Below are positions 46,969-58,544 of a stretch of DNA of 64,000 nucleotides, piece by piece. How positions within the stretch are numbered: the stretch's first letter is position 1; each line of letters opens with the position of its first letter. Under the pieces are notes generated by a model, which was not told where the DNA came from, ran no database searches, and saw only the letters and a program-made list of their open reading frames with translations. The DNA comes from Aphrophora alni (lineage: Eukaryota; Arthropoda; Insecta; Hemiptera; Aphrophoridae): the NCBI GenBank assembly GCA_963513935.1, contig OY740771.1, forward strand, positions 15,208,954 to 15,272,953, given 5' to 3'. The position numbers were made by a program, and so were the translations under genes.

Positions 46969-47322
46969 ATGGCTGGTTTAGAAGAATGGTGGAAGGAGGA
47001 TGAAAGTTTGTTTGAGGAGTTGGTTGGGATGGACGAGTGGTGGTTGTCGTGGAGTGATAACGATGTAATAGATTTGACAGAAGAGGAGGAGGAAGAAAAT
47101 TTTGAAGGTGAGGGGGGTAATGAAGAAGAAGAAGAAGAAGAAGAAGTAGCAGTAGAAGAATACGATGAAGTAATTCCGTATTCAAGCGGGGACGAAAGTG
47201 TAACAGAGGGAGCCGATTCAATGACATTATTTTTATATAACTATTATTTAAAAAGAAACATAGAAAATAATTGTGAAGAAGAAAATGACGAGCCGCCTAA
47301 TAAAAGGCAAAGACATTTTTAA
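46969..47322 (+). CDS. Acidic, Trp-rich protein with SUMO-interaction motif, right copy (117 aa)
   Basis: Identical to the product of 41891-42244: acidic aromatic N-terminus, VIDLT SUMO-interaction motif at 33-37, Glu runs, and a KRQR tail. It is convergent with the PC4-like gene across the shortened (GT)n tract. Confidence 0.75.
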   Translation: MAGLEEWWKEDESLFEELVGMDEWWLSWSDNDVIDLTEEEEEENFEGEGGNEEEEEEEEVAVEEYDEVIPYSSGDESVTEGADSMTLFLYNYYLKRNIENNCEEENDEPPNKRQRHF

Positions 47323-47402
47323 TATGTTGTATATATTCTTGTTTAAATAGTTTTATTGTATAATCTGTTATATATTTTGTTATTATTGTATTTGTGTGTG
47401 TG

Positions 47403-47403
<1 letters not shown>

Positions 47404-47456
<53 letters not shown>
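47404..47456. repeat. (GT)n(AT)n compound microsatellite, right arm
   Basis: Mirror of 41735-41809 but about 20 bp shorter in the GT part. Confidence 0.95.
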
Positions 47457-47565
47457 TTATTTGATAATTATAAGTATTGATCTCTGTATAAGACTTCATT
47501 ATTTCATTCTCCTTATTTTAATACAGGCTTTTAAATAATAATAACAGTGAAATTTATAATAATAT

Positions 47566-47571
47566 TTTATT
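47566..47571 (-). terminator. Polyadenylation signal of the PC4-like gene, right
   Basis: AATAAA on the - strand, 63 nt past the stop of the right PC4-like gene. Confidence 0.6.
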
Positions 47572-47633
47572 GAAAAATAATACTTAATGGTACATAGTAT
47601 GTATACAAAGGTTTTACATGTTGGAAACAATAA

Positions 47634-48452
47634 TTATATACATTCATTGATATCTTTATAAAACAAGTGTAATCTTAAATAATTTACAAAAGTATCTAAA
47701 CACATTATTTTAATTTCAGATAAAATCAAGTCTTTATTATTTGTTTCACATTTTATAACATTTATGTCTAATTCATCCAAACATTTCACTAAATAAGTTT
47801 TAACAATAGAATCTTCTTTTACTACATCTGCTGGTACATTTGTTAATAAGTTATTCACTACAATATTTTTAACATCTTGAAAACAGTTGAACACATTTGA
47901 TGACATCAGAGTACAAAAGTTGAAGTAGTTTGAAACGCATTGTGACATCTGTAACAATCCTTTCCATGTAGGTTCCTGAATAATGAGTGTATCTGGTAGA
48001 TAAAGCTGAGGTTGAATACAGATTAGTTCACGAATTAAAATAGATTTTTTACCGTACATCATTTGAAACACAACTTGATGCTTATCCAAATCAAAATTTT
48101 CATAACTTTGTTTTTTACACATGAAAAAATTGGAAATCAATTCAGACTTTTGTAGTAAAATATTCCATTCAGAAATACTTAGTGAAACTCCACTTTTTGA
48201 ATCTGATTTACGTAATTGCAATCTTGGTTCAAACATATTTTCAATATCCAAACCAATTATAGCTACTTTCCTTTGACTTTTATTAAGAGAATACCACGTA
48301 TTCAAAAGTAGCACAGGCAGAGTTCTATTAACGATTTTCTTTTCCATATTTTGGTCTAATTTGTCTGTTTTTTCCGGAATTAAATTAGTTTTAAAGTTGA
48401 TTTTCTTATTCCTTTCGTATGGTGTACGTCTCTTGCTGGGTTTGACATCCAT
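47634..48452 (-). CDS. PC4-like tandem-domain protein, right copy (272 aa)
   Basis: From the preferred ATG at 48452 the protein is identical to the left copy. The upstream in-frame extension differs at one codon (Asn here, Asp on the left), outside the preferred coding region. Basic N-terminus, two PC4-like segments and a C-terminal helical part as described for the left copy. Confidence 0.75.
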   Translation of the reverse strand: MDVKPSKRRTPYERNKKINFKTNLIPEKTDKLDQNMEKKIVNRTLPVLLLNTWYSLNKSQRKVAIIGLDIENMFEPRLQLRKSDSKSGVSLSISEWNILLQKSELISNFFMCKKQSYENFDLDKHQVVFQMMYGKKSILIRELICIQPQLYLPDTLIIQEPTWKGLLQMSQCVSNYFNFCTLMSSNVFNCFQDVKNIVVNNLLTNVPADVVKEDSIVKTYLVKCLDELDINVIKCETNNKDLILSEIKIMCLDTFVNYLRLHLFYKDINECI

Positions 48453-48463
48453 GTTACTTAAGA

Positions 48464-48498
48464 ACTGATTAATAACCCTTGGCGAATTGTTTTTTATA
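48464..48498 (-). promoter_or_regulatory. TATA box and TCAGT initiator of the PC4-like gene, right
   Basis: TATAAAAA (48491-48498) and TCAGT (48464-48468) on the - strand keep the canonical spacing seen in the left arm. Confidence 0.6.
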
Positions 48499-48624
48499 GC
48501 TTGGTTAGATACTATTGCGCATGCGCTCACTCTAATCTCTGACCATAGGATTGAAAGGAACATGGATCTGACCGAGTAAGACGCAAGAGAGGGATTTTTT
48601 ACTAAATGGTTCATTAACAAGGAA

Positions 48625-49467
48625 TATATTCAGATTGAGTGACTCGAAATTGCCAAAACATAGTAAATATAGTTGAGCTTCTCAGAGATATATATTATTT
48701 TTCATTAATGGACATCGCCGTTTCACAATCTAAAATTAACATTTAAATCTTATAATTAATTATGATTAATAAGGTTATTTATATTATGTTTTAGTTAATT
48801 AGTGTTATTGTAGGCTTATTTTAAAGAATGAGGCGTTTCAATGAATCTTTATTTGTGAAATCGTTGCTGCAAATTTGTAAATAATAACAAATGAGGATGT
48901 GAGTGGTTCTGGAAAACGTACATTGATAATGGTTTGTGATGTTAAATTTTTAGTAGCTACTTGTAATGAAATTACTTATCTCCATATTTTACATATTACC
49001 ATATTTTACTCTCATCGTCAACAAACACATTTTAAACGTTTTATTTTTATGTATATATTTACCATTTATTACATCTCAGTGAATCTTCGTGACAGAATTT
49101 TTATATTTCACTTTAAGCAATATAGAACAGTAGAAACGTTTTAGTGTCAAACATATTGGCACGTAAAACAATACTTCTTTTTATTATTACCTAAATTTGA
49201 AAGACATATGTTTTAAGTTTATTATTAAAACCAAAACCTCTAAACATGTAATTATCTTTTTAAAGTATAGGCGTTGAATATTCTAATGTGTTTACGTTTC
49301 CCATCAATAACACACGAAGACAATCATTTCATATAACTATTATGAAACTATATACGCATTTTAAATAATCTTTGTAAATTTTCAATCAAAATGTGTATAT
49401 AATGTAGGAATATAAGTAAATATTGTTCATAAGCTTTTTTCTCCAAGCCATATGTAAATCGAAGAAA

Positions 49468-49515
<48 letters not shown>

Positions 49516-51000
49516 AGTTAAAAAACCAATATTTATTATAAATAAACCATTTAAAATATTTTCTATTGACATTTATTTAAAAAATATTAAACATTTTACT
49601 GTTGATTATACTTTCAGTAATATTTTAGAAAAATAGTGATAATACAAACCAAACCAGCAAGAATCTAAACTAATAATAATTGAAGATGTTATGTAAGCAA
49701 AGTTAGTATCTCATCTAATGGTAAAATAGAAAGTTAACTATACTAATAATTAGAGAAGTAGAAGGAATAATTATTAGTCTAATGGTTACAAGTAGTATCA
49801 GAAGTTCTCTTACAAGTTTAACTCGATTAACTTCTGTTTAATAACATTGTATCAGTCAATGTTTATCCATCACAATAGTTTAGTTACCTACCATAGGACA
49901 CCACTTCTATTATGCCTCCAGATAGAGATAAATATTTGTTTCTGCAAATGCAGATTATAAAACGGTTGTGTGATAAAACACACATGGTATACAATTTTGT
50001 GATTGCAAAATAATGTTTTTGTTTTTTTTTTTCTTTAATAAAAGAAGTCTGTCAAGGTGATGTCCTGATTTCACTCTACTTTTTAGTCTTACACTGGAAA
50101 TAGATGTTTGTAACATAAAAAGTCAAAAATGCAAGTAAGAAATTTTTCGACATTTTGCTTACACGGATATTTTTTGAGAGCCAGTTGCTCTCTCATGTTG
50201 AAAGATGATTTCTGCAGCATGACGAAATAGCGATAAAAGTTTGTTTTTGAAGCTGGTTTTTAAAATGTAGTTATATATTTTCATCTCTTCTTTGAATGAC
50301 AAAGATACATAACATAAAAACTATTTATGTTAATTATTTAGGTGTTATTTGTGCTGGACAATACTTATTGTTTTCAAGAAAGTATGAGAACAAATGCATC
50401 GCCATGACATTATTGAATCATAAAATCTTATAATTATAACGAATAAATAAAATTGAGCCTAATGTGTAAGAAGTTTTCATATAAATAAAACTAAACTTAA
50501 ACACAATTTATCACAAATACGTTAATAAAATCGAAGAGTAAGTTTTATTTTAATCATTAATTGAGAAATTTCATTAGGTTAGATTAATTCAATGTTGCTC
50601 ACTATTGTTAGTAACAGATGATTATTTTATGATTTACCTCTACATTTGCGTACTCTATGAATAAGGTTTAATATTAGTTAAATAAATAAACTGTAAGCGA
50701 AGATAATAGGCAATTGTGTTCCGCGTGGCGCCATGTACCGCAGCTTGACTGGGATTTATTTTTCTACTTGTCAGTCAATAAAGTGGAAAAAAGTGAATTT
50801 TTTGTGCTACGTCCCTCATATTCCTGGCACAATCCCACGAGATTATTATTTTATTTTATTTTACCTGTTTAACTATATAATTTCTTCCAAACCTAATGAA
50901 AATTCAACTAACACTTTCAGTTTAAAAATAAAACATAAAAAATAATAGTTTAATATAATTGTATTAATAAATAGATATTTTATAAATTAAAGGTACGTGA
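48625..51000. other. Right arm interior, no supported gene
   Basis: Mirror of the gene-poor left interior, with (AT)n at 49472-49513. The 81- and 70-codon frames (48899-49144, 50733-50945) are the same uncertain frames as on the left. The second has a real ATG but no recognisable domain. Confidence 0.45.
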
Positions 51001-51012
51001 CAAGTAGAAGTG

Positions 51013-51013
<1 letters not shown>

Positions 51014-51053
<40 letters not shown>
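51014..51053. repeat. (AT)n microsatellite, right arm
   Basis: About 20 units, against about 27 in the mirror at 38132-38186. Confidence 0.95.
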
Positions 51054-51055
<2 letters not shown>

Positions 51056-51324
51056 CTTATATATATCCAACTAGAAATATAATGATCGTACTCAATGCAT
51101 AGCAATCTGTACAAAGCAATACTAGAAACAATTTCATATTTAACAACGTTGATACATTTATTATTTCAATGTTTTATGATATTTCAACGTCTACAAATAA
51201 ATTATAAATGTAACAGTATATTATTATTTAATTTATTGAACGCTGTATTAAAAAAAGAATTATCTCCGCATTAGCTCGTTTAAGAACACTTGCATTTATT
51301 AACACTACACTGAACATAAATATA

Positions 51325-51328
<4 letters not shown>

Positions 51329-51383
<55 letters not shown>
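51329..51383. repeat. (AT)n microsatellite, right arm
   Basis: About 27 units, against about 17 in the mirror at 37824-37857. Confidence 0.95.
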
Positions 51384-51388
<5 letters not shown>

Positions 51389-51449
51389 TAAAAAATTATG
51401 ATATTTTAATTATTGACTAATTAGATATCAATCAATAACATTCAATAAA

Positions 51450-52469
51450 CAGAGAAGCCCTCTGACCACAACATTTTATTTACATCAACTTTGTACTCGT
51501 TATTTGTTATCAATATTTACATACACTAACTTGTAGTCTCTCATCTCTGATAACACTATATATATTTTATAATTTTAAAACAGACGTCAAACCCAAACTG
51601 CCCCTAAACTAATGGTGGACAAAGATTGCCCCCCCCTGACCACAACATTTTATTTACTTTAATAACTAATTATCAATTTTCTTTATTTACACACATTAAC
51701 TCTGTACTCGTTATCTTTGTTTACACTATGGCGCCAGACTCCTAACAGTGACCCAAAGGCTCCATTATTTCAACTGATGTATTTTGATAACATTCTATAT
51801 ATTTTATATTTATCAACTAATTTTTAAAAGTTTGAATATTTTTAAATAGCTTATGTAATTTCAATATCTGTGAACTACCCAAAATACGGTTGGAATTTGA
51901 TCGGTCATAGTCTAAACTAATATATGTCGACTAAAATAACTCATGTGACAATATTTTCTGGTCAAAACTCCGGGGGGGGGGGGACTTTGTCCGATCATAA
52001 TCCATAATAATATATACCAATTAATTTCAAAATGACGCATGTCACATCAGACAATATTTTCTGGCCCAAACTCCGGGTGGACTTTAATAGGTCATAATCT
52101 TGGACTTCAACCTGTAACGCTCACTCACATAGATACCAAATTAAACTGATAATTTGACCTATTTGTTTATTTGCTTACCAATGTTTACTCTAAATCCGGG
52201 CCAAACTGCCGCTGGACTCTGATCTCTTATTTACTTTGAATGTCGACACACTGGACCAAAATTCACTCTTTATTTACATTACATGATTACTTAAACCTTT
52301 GTTTACTTAGTGGGCTCTACTATTTCTCATAGTTGACCTATGTACTGTTTACATTACCCTTATCTTTGTTTACTTATTGGCGCCAGTACGTTCTCAAAGA
52401 CGATAATTCTTATCTTTGACCTTTGGACTTGACCTTTGACCGGCGCGGTGAAGTATCGCTCTTACTACT
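51450..52469. repeat. Subterminal degenerate direct repeats and terminus, right
   Basis: Mirror of 36738-37760, including the nuclear-receptor-like TGACCTTTGACC at 52430-52441 and the terminal CTTACTACT at 52461-52469. Confidence 0.7.
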
Positions 52470-52475
52470 CACGCA
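52470..52475. repeat. 6-bp target-site duplication, right copy
   Basis: CACGCA, identical to 36732-36737, directly after the terminal CTTACTACT. Confidence 0.82.
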
Positions 52476-52530
52476 CGTACAATTATAAGAGTCCTTTTAT
52501 CTACGGATCATAAAAATTTACTTTTGCAAC
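52476..52530 (-). repeat. Dispersed repeat family A, part right of the palindrome
   Basis: CGTACAATTATAAGAGTCC and TTTATCTACGGATC continue the family A copy that stops at 36737. The uninterrupted copy near 59180-59220 (GTGTGAAATTATACG...TTTCATCTACGGACC) runs through the same point. Confidence 0.65.
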
Positions 52531-52534
52531 AAAA

Positions 52535-53090
52535 TTTAGTTTTTATAATTTAAAAACTAATTTACTGTTGTACATTTGCAGACGGTTATTTACAGTAAAC
52601 CAATTAGCAGCAGAGTTAGGTTTCGATTGATCGATTTACACCGGGTATGATGTAACATTTAAATACCTTTTACCGCTCCTGATCGATTCATGGAAAGGTA
52701 ATGAGGTTCTCATCAAGGCTAATATAACAGTATAATGTGTAGGAACAACGAGCAGGTAAAACTAAACCCGTTAGGGCCTATGTCTGCTAGCCAAATGTTT
52801 TACGGTATAATCAAGGGTTTTGTTTATACGCAGCTGTGATACTAAAAGATATTTCGTTTTGAAAATGTTCGTTGTTATTTATCATGTGATAAAAATGTGT
52901 TAGGTTTAATTTGTGGAATTATTTGTGAAGTGATGAATATTTTATTTAAAATTTTGCCTTCTCCGAAATTACTCCTTTCAGTTCCAGGATACTTTTCGTT
53001 TAACTTATTAATTTTTATATTTTTGGATCAGTACACGATCTATTTAAATTGTTTACTCCGAGAAGTATGTGACAAATAAAAAGATGTTTT
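52535..53090. other. AT-rich non-coding stretch
   Basis: No gene supported. The 60-codon frame at 52897-53079 lacks domain character. Confidence 0.4.
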
Positions 53091-53094
53091 GTTT

Positions 53095-53293
53095 TGTAGA
53101 AGGTCTATTTTGAAGTCCCTTCTGGGGTCGTAATCTATTTTTTAAGATCTTTTTTGTTAAATGTCTGTTTTGAACTCCGCTCTGGGATCTTTTTCGGGTT
53201 GTCAGTTATTTTTTAAGATTTTTTTTTTCTGTTTTGAATGCCTATTTTGATGTTCCCTCCGGGATTTTTTTGGAATGTCATTTATTTTTAAAG

Positions 53294-53336
<43 letters not shown>

Positions 53337-53635
53337 CGGGGTGCAGGATGTCACTTATTTTCTGTGATCTTTTTTGTGTATACTGTCTATTTTGAAGTCC
53401 CCTCTAGGATATTTTTCAGAATGTCACTTTTTTTTTTTTTATTTGGTGTGTGTTTGGAATGTCTATTTTGAAGTCCCCTCTGGGAGAATTTTTGGAATGT
53501 CACTTATTTTCTGTGATCTTTTTTTGTTAAATGTCTATTTTGAAGTCCTCTCTGGGATCTTTTTCAGAATGTCAGTTATAAAAAAAAAAAAATTGTGTGT
53601 GTGTTTGGAATGTGTGTGTTCAACCCCTGGAACAA
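53095..53635 (+). repeat. Tandem repeat, variable unit of about 65-100 bp, with (GT)n
   Basis: Units repeat TCTATTTTGAAGTCCC, TCTGGGATCTTTTTC, GGAATGTCACTTATTTT and CTGTGATCTTTTTTGTT. A (GT)n run lies at about 53296-53332 inside it. The 89-codon frame at 53374 follows the repeat and is not a gene. Confidence 0.8.
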
Positions 53636-53999
53636 TTCCATAAAATAACCGTCAAGAGTTCCGAAACACTCTGTATATAAATAAAATTACACCCCAATCC
53701 ACGTTAGAGTTTCTTAAATTTTGAGATAAAAATGGTAATTTTCAAACGACTTCATGGAATTTTCTTTCTAATACTTTAAAGATTGTCGGTGCTTATTTTC
53801 CAATCTATCACAATGATATTTCTACCCCCCCCCCAGTTTAAGTTTAAGATAAATTTTGGACTTAAAACAATCACATATTTACACACGAGTCGTAAATTAC
53901 TTATTAGATAACCTATCAATTCGCTACTCTCATCAAGAGATTACCTTTCAAGGATGTTTCCTAGCAGAAGGTTACCGTCCCGTTAATATCAGAAAGTTC

Positions 54000-54170
54000 A
54001 TGCTAGACTAAGATGTCAACAAGATGTAAAAGACGTGTGGCTCGGGCACCTGTGTTTAGCAGTATTGGAACAATAGCTCCGCGTCCAATCTGGCGCGACA
54101 GGTGCGGGCTTCGCTTAGTGGTGGTCCTCTACACCTGCGAATATGATCGCCAAACCTCGGATTGAAATCG
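54000..54170. other. GC-richer non-coding island
   Basis: Higher-complexity block (TGTGGCTCGGGCACCTGTG, CCAATCTGGCGCGACAGG, CTACACCTGCG) without a useful frame. It contains three CACCTG-type E-boxes. Possible host regulatory block. Confidence 0.25.
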
Positions 54171-57100
54171 TTCACATTTCTTTGTTTACATTTAAAACAC
54201 GCACACGCTCTATTTTTTTAACGGAACTAAACCAATATAGTTTAATGGAGGTTGGCTGTTTGCAATAACATTTGTTTGTAATAGTTTTATTTAGAAAGAA
54301 CTGTTTAATTTATACAACAGGTTTTACCCTTTGTGGTGGAATTTAAACTTCGCATTTTTTTTTTATAAAGATGGAAGTTCAATCAAGTTGAAGGCGCCAT
54401 CTTACTACTAACCAAGCTCAATGATACAATGAAATCCAATCAGATCTTCTAAATATTGATTGTGCCTTGTATGAAATGTTAAGTTCTATTGGTGTATCAA
54501 AGGTAGTTTCGTTTCTGTCAGTGTCTCGACTCCAGTAGGGCTCAAAGCTGTACATATGTGAGAAATAATTCATTCGCTACGCTCGTGTCAGTAACTCGGC
54601 TCTGCCGGATCTTGTAACTTTACGAATAATTTGGAGGTTAGAATTCAAAATTACATATTTGGCAATAACTTTGTTCTGTGCCATAGTAAAGCGATAAGGT
54701 TGGTACCATATGCAGAATTGAAATCAGCAAATTATTATCTTATTTGGAGTGTTAAGTTGAATAATACAAGTAATATGAGAGAAAAAATTGTTGAAATAGT
54801 CGCCATTTTGACAATTTCAATTCGGGGAACGTAAAAAACAAAGGTTCTGGATATTTTAATTGTGTGGGTGAGAAATAGTTGTTAGGTTAGGTTATGTTAT
54901 ATTAAGTTTGGTTAGGTTAGGTTGTTCAATTTCAAGTGATAAGTATAGGCTTGTGATACCTCATTTAAACGTCACTGTGAGACAAGAAAAATTATATAAA
55001 TTTAAATTCTGACCACCCAAAACGAAAAGCCGTCCAGAATAGTTTATTTACGCAGCTATTGGTTCGGTACATCCGCTTGTATGACATTAATGTGTTTTTA
55101 CCTTACATTAAATGATCAATTTGTTCTCCCTGTACTTTCATGAAGTTGTACAGTTTATATTCAAACATGGATTCCAAAGTTTAGTGTGTTCATCTACTGC
55201 ATTCTGCTACTATATCTAAATGTAAATGGAAAGCTGTGATTGAAAAGATTCACCACAAAACAAGCAGGTTTTTGTTTGAAGCAGTGAATCAACAATTAAA
55301 TAAATCTATTTTTTTGAATTCTGTCTAATTTATCGTAAACAAAATAACTCCTTCGGCTGCAATTTAGTTTTAGATAGTCAGAATTTAGTTTTTTTAATGT
55401 AATTTTCCTTATTTTACAGAGACGTTTAAAATGAGGTATCACAACACTATACGTACCATTTAAATTTTTTGAGAAACCCCTCCCACCCCCTTCTTAAACC
55501 ACCAAAACCAAACAGTTCATAAACTTAACTTAACATGTTTTCTAAAGTTTGATTTGTTCATCTTCTGCACTCCGCTCTCTTAAATGGTAACTTAAAAGAT
55601 TCGTAACAAAAGAATGAGGTTTTGTATTTGAAACTGTGCACTAACATTTAATAAAATCGATAGTCTTGCCGTCTAAATCGATATACGTACCATTCTACCT
55701 TCGTAAATAAAGTAACTCTATTAGCATCGCCTTATAAAAGTAGAAGAAGAAAACAGTATAAAATAAAGCCCTTGAATATTTTAATAGCGTCAGGTCGGAA
55801 GAGAACAAGAGTTGATCAAAATAGACGTGGCAGTAAAATTGAAAGAGAGGGTTATATACAGTATTTGTGAAAAATATGGAAAGTCCTAATATTTTTAAGA
55901 ACACTTTTATATAGACAAATGTTCGCTCTGTTATTTTAAAGCTCTTAACCTAAATTAACCTTAAATTAAAACAATCAGTACAGCTATATTTAAAAATTCC
56001 GTAAATATTTTCTTAATACTTGTAACGCCCAGTGTATGAAGTTACACTTTTATTACACTTTATTAATTTACTGCTTGTACTTTCAATTGATATGTTACTA
56101 TAATTTATATTCTAATACTCTTTGTACTATTAAGAAATATGTAGACTTCCTTTTTTTCTTTTTAAAACACACTATACTGGTCACGTAGTTTTCAATACAT
56201 CTTGGCTTACTTTACATTATAATAACCCAACAAAAAATAACTATTCACTCAGCCCTGCAGAGAACGTTTAATATTTTGTTTGCGAAATTGACAATTTTAA
56301 AACGCAATACTTTAACATAACCATAACTAGGTTGTTATTAAAGATAGATTAAAAACACCTTTTAAGCAACTTAAATTGACCTTAAATACGTAAAAATAAT
56401 ATAAAAATAATTGAAAAAATAATGTTTTATTTTTATTTTTGAATAACCTGTATATCCTGCTAAACATTTGTACCTCCCTTTAGATAGTTCATGTTAAGAG
56501 AGTTAAAATGAAATGTGTAATAATTTTTAAAAGCAGTTCTTTAAATATTAAGCTGTTTGCATATTTTTACACAGATTATATATGTATTTACTATATATAA
56601 TTTACAATAAGGAATTTGGGGATGGGGGTTAAATGACACTATTTCTATTCTCACAATTATTATCATATCTTTAAATGTCCAATAAAAATCTGAATAATTT
56701 TAAAAAAAATGATTATATTTACCAAACCGTTTAGGATTAACAATGCAAAATTTAGAGTGGACGTTAATTTAATTTTTTGGAAGTTCATTACACCTTGGTG
56801 CGTTTTTCCTATTATGAATTATTTGATTACATAACTGCAACTTTTTACGAGCTATGAAATCAATTAGAGCAATACATTCACCTGTTGTCCATACGTCTAT
56901 ATCGCCCACGCGTGTTTGAACTTGTCGTTGTTCATTTCAAATAGATAATTGTAGGTACTTCATCAATTCAGTATAATTGTGCTGGCAAAGATGTGTGTGG
57001 GTTAGTTTATTAATGATCCCTATGAAGTGTAGTTCTTGTTTTGAAACTTTCTTCCATTGCCGTTATGCTGGAGAATTTATAATCATTATTGTATGCTAAA

Positions 57101-57310
57101 TGGGTATTTCAATAATGCAATAAGAGAGTGAATGCATAAGACTGAATGAAAATAAAACATAATTATCCGATATTAAGGAGCGGTACTTTCCTTGCCTACC
57201 TCTCTAAGATTTATTTAGTTGCAAGAATGTTCTGAGTTAAATATTTATAGTTGTTTATTTTACTAGATACTTTAAACTTTATGTTTATATATTTACATAA
57301 CAAACTGTAA
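54170..57310. other. AT-rich non-coding stretch with repeat fragments
   Basis: No gene. A GGTTAGGTTA block lies at about 54881-54925 and a family B copy at 55755-55870. Other frames are chance. Confidence 0.45.
55755..55870 (+). repeat. Dispersed repeat family B copy
   Basis: CCCTTGAATATTTTAATAGC, GTCGGAAGAGAACAAGAG and AAATTGAAAGAGAGGG match the 11385 copy; frame broken. Confidence 0.6.
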
Positions 57311-57314
57311 AGAG

Positions 57315-58542
57315 AGGGTGATTCAATAAAAACTCTGGCTTTTAAGTGTTGATTATAGTACTCAATATTTATGAATTGTAACATATTTCTACATCAATAC
57401 AAAGGACACATGTTGTCATTATATGTGAAAACATTACATATGTAAAATACATGTGCTCCATAACTTGATGCATGTTGTAACTCGATCGATGAAATTTGCT
57501 ATTACCTTCAGACAAGTGTTCTCCTAGAGTTGAGCGATGGCATTGGGAATCTCTTCCTTTAGTTGTGGTATTGTTCGAAGGTTATACTGACAAACTTGTA
57601 ATTTTAAATACCCCCAAAGGAAGAAGTTACAGAGTGTAAGGTCACATGACCTTGCTGGCCAGTTCTAAAAGGACTCGGGTAGGAATTTTATTACTCAAAA
57701 AGGTCATCGTATCGCGTGAGGTGTGGCAGGTAGCGCCATTTTGTTGGAAACATAATTGATCAATATTCACTTTATTAAGTTAAGGACATACAAATTTTAA
57801 ACAATATTCCTGTCTAGTTATCCGTTCAGCGTCCTGGAGTTTCCACCTTCATCTACAAAAAACTAAGGCCCGATGACTCCACAATCCACACCACACAGTT
57901 ACTCTTTGCGGGTACATTACTTTGGGATGGGTTACGCAAGGATTTTCTGCCCCCTCCCCCGAATCCGACAGTTCTGTTTATTGACTTAGCCATTTCAATG
58001 AAAATGTGACTCATCAGAGAGGATTATTGTCTTTGCAAAAGCGTCGGCTGCATGTTGTCTCTCGAAAATCCATTCAACAAACTGTCTCCGTTGGTTTCAG
58101 TTGTTGAGTTAACTGGATTTTGTAGGCCTACGTATGGAGATACTTGTGAGAATTCGCTGACGGGAGCTTTTAGAGATGCCCAACTTTTGTGAACGACAGC
58201 GAATTTACTTTTGTGGACTCACGGCAACACTGTCTGGAACAATTGTAATGTTCTGATCAGACCGGCTGTAGCTAGAGCACACTGGTGTTTTGATGTCTGC
58301 AATCGAATCCTTTGCCTCAATTTTTTATCAGCCTACGAACTACTGACTCAGATGCATTCTGACGACCTAGAACAGTACGTAGCTTCACCACAGCTTCTGT
58401 GTTCATTTAACACATTAATATTCGATGTTCCATTATAACTAACCTCAAAAAATGCTGGTAATGATATAAATGTAATGTTGCCATGGCAACAATCGAAACA
58501 ATAGCTTGAAATTTAAAGCAGGCATTTTTATTGAGTCACCCT
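57315..58542 (-). mobile_element. Dead Tc1/mariner-type DNA transposon
   Basis: About 1.23 kb bounded by inverted ends AGGGTGATTCAATAAAAA and TTTTTATTGAGTCACCCT (one mismatch). The - strand encodes a transposase with many stops and frameshifts. In order from the N-terminus it keeps an ATG region, an HTH-like part (GRQNASESVVRRLIKK), then in separate pieces DESHFH, a VWIVESSG-type part (normally VWCGV), and DLTLCNFFLWGYLK near the C-terminus. These phrases are typical of IS630/Tc1/mariner DDE transposases. The expected flanking TA pair is not clear. Non-functional. Confidence 0.75.
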
Positions 58543-58544
58543 AT

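Larger units (their letters stand above)
36738..52469. mobile_element. Giant palindromic, Polinton-like integrated element (15.7 kb)
   Basis: The element consists of two inverted arms of 7859 and 7853 bp around a 20-nt spacer. Its ends are AGTAGTAAG and CTTACTACT, and it is bordered by an exact 6-bp direct repeat, CACGCA. The flanks left and right join into one copy of repeat family A, which shows a real insertion. Polintons/Mavericks are known for 6-bp duplications, AG...CT ends, long terminal inverted repeats and 15-20 kb length; all four fit. However, no integrase, protein-primed polymerase, protease, packaging ATPase or capsid gene was seen, so the Polinton link is structural inference. 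Each arm carries three intact genes and decayed gene tails. Alternatives are another 6-bp-duplicating integrase-driven element, or a defective genome of a linear virus integrated in trans. Confidence 0.78.
44617..52469 (-). repeat. Right arm of the giant palindrome (inverted repeat)
   Basis: This is the reverse complement of 36738-44596. All three genes and the decayed tails are present in mirror order. The arm is 6 bp shorter in total, which is explained by the net of the microsatellite length changes. Confidence 0.95.

Noticed and set aside
36738..52469. Assembly or sequencing fold-back artefact as the full explanation of the palindrome
   Set aside because: Different flanks on each side that join into one host repeat, an exact 6-bp duplication, and arm-specific microsatellite lengths in both directions are not expected of a simple fold-back. 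Read-level proof is still absent.
58211..58438. 75-codon frame as a gene
   Set aside because: It runs antisense to a dead Tc1/mariner transposase.
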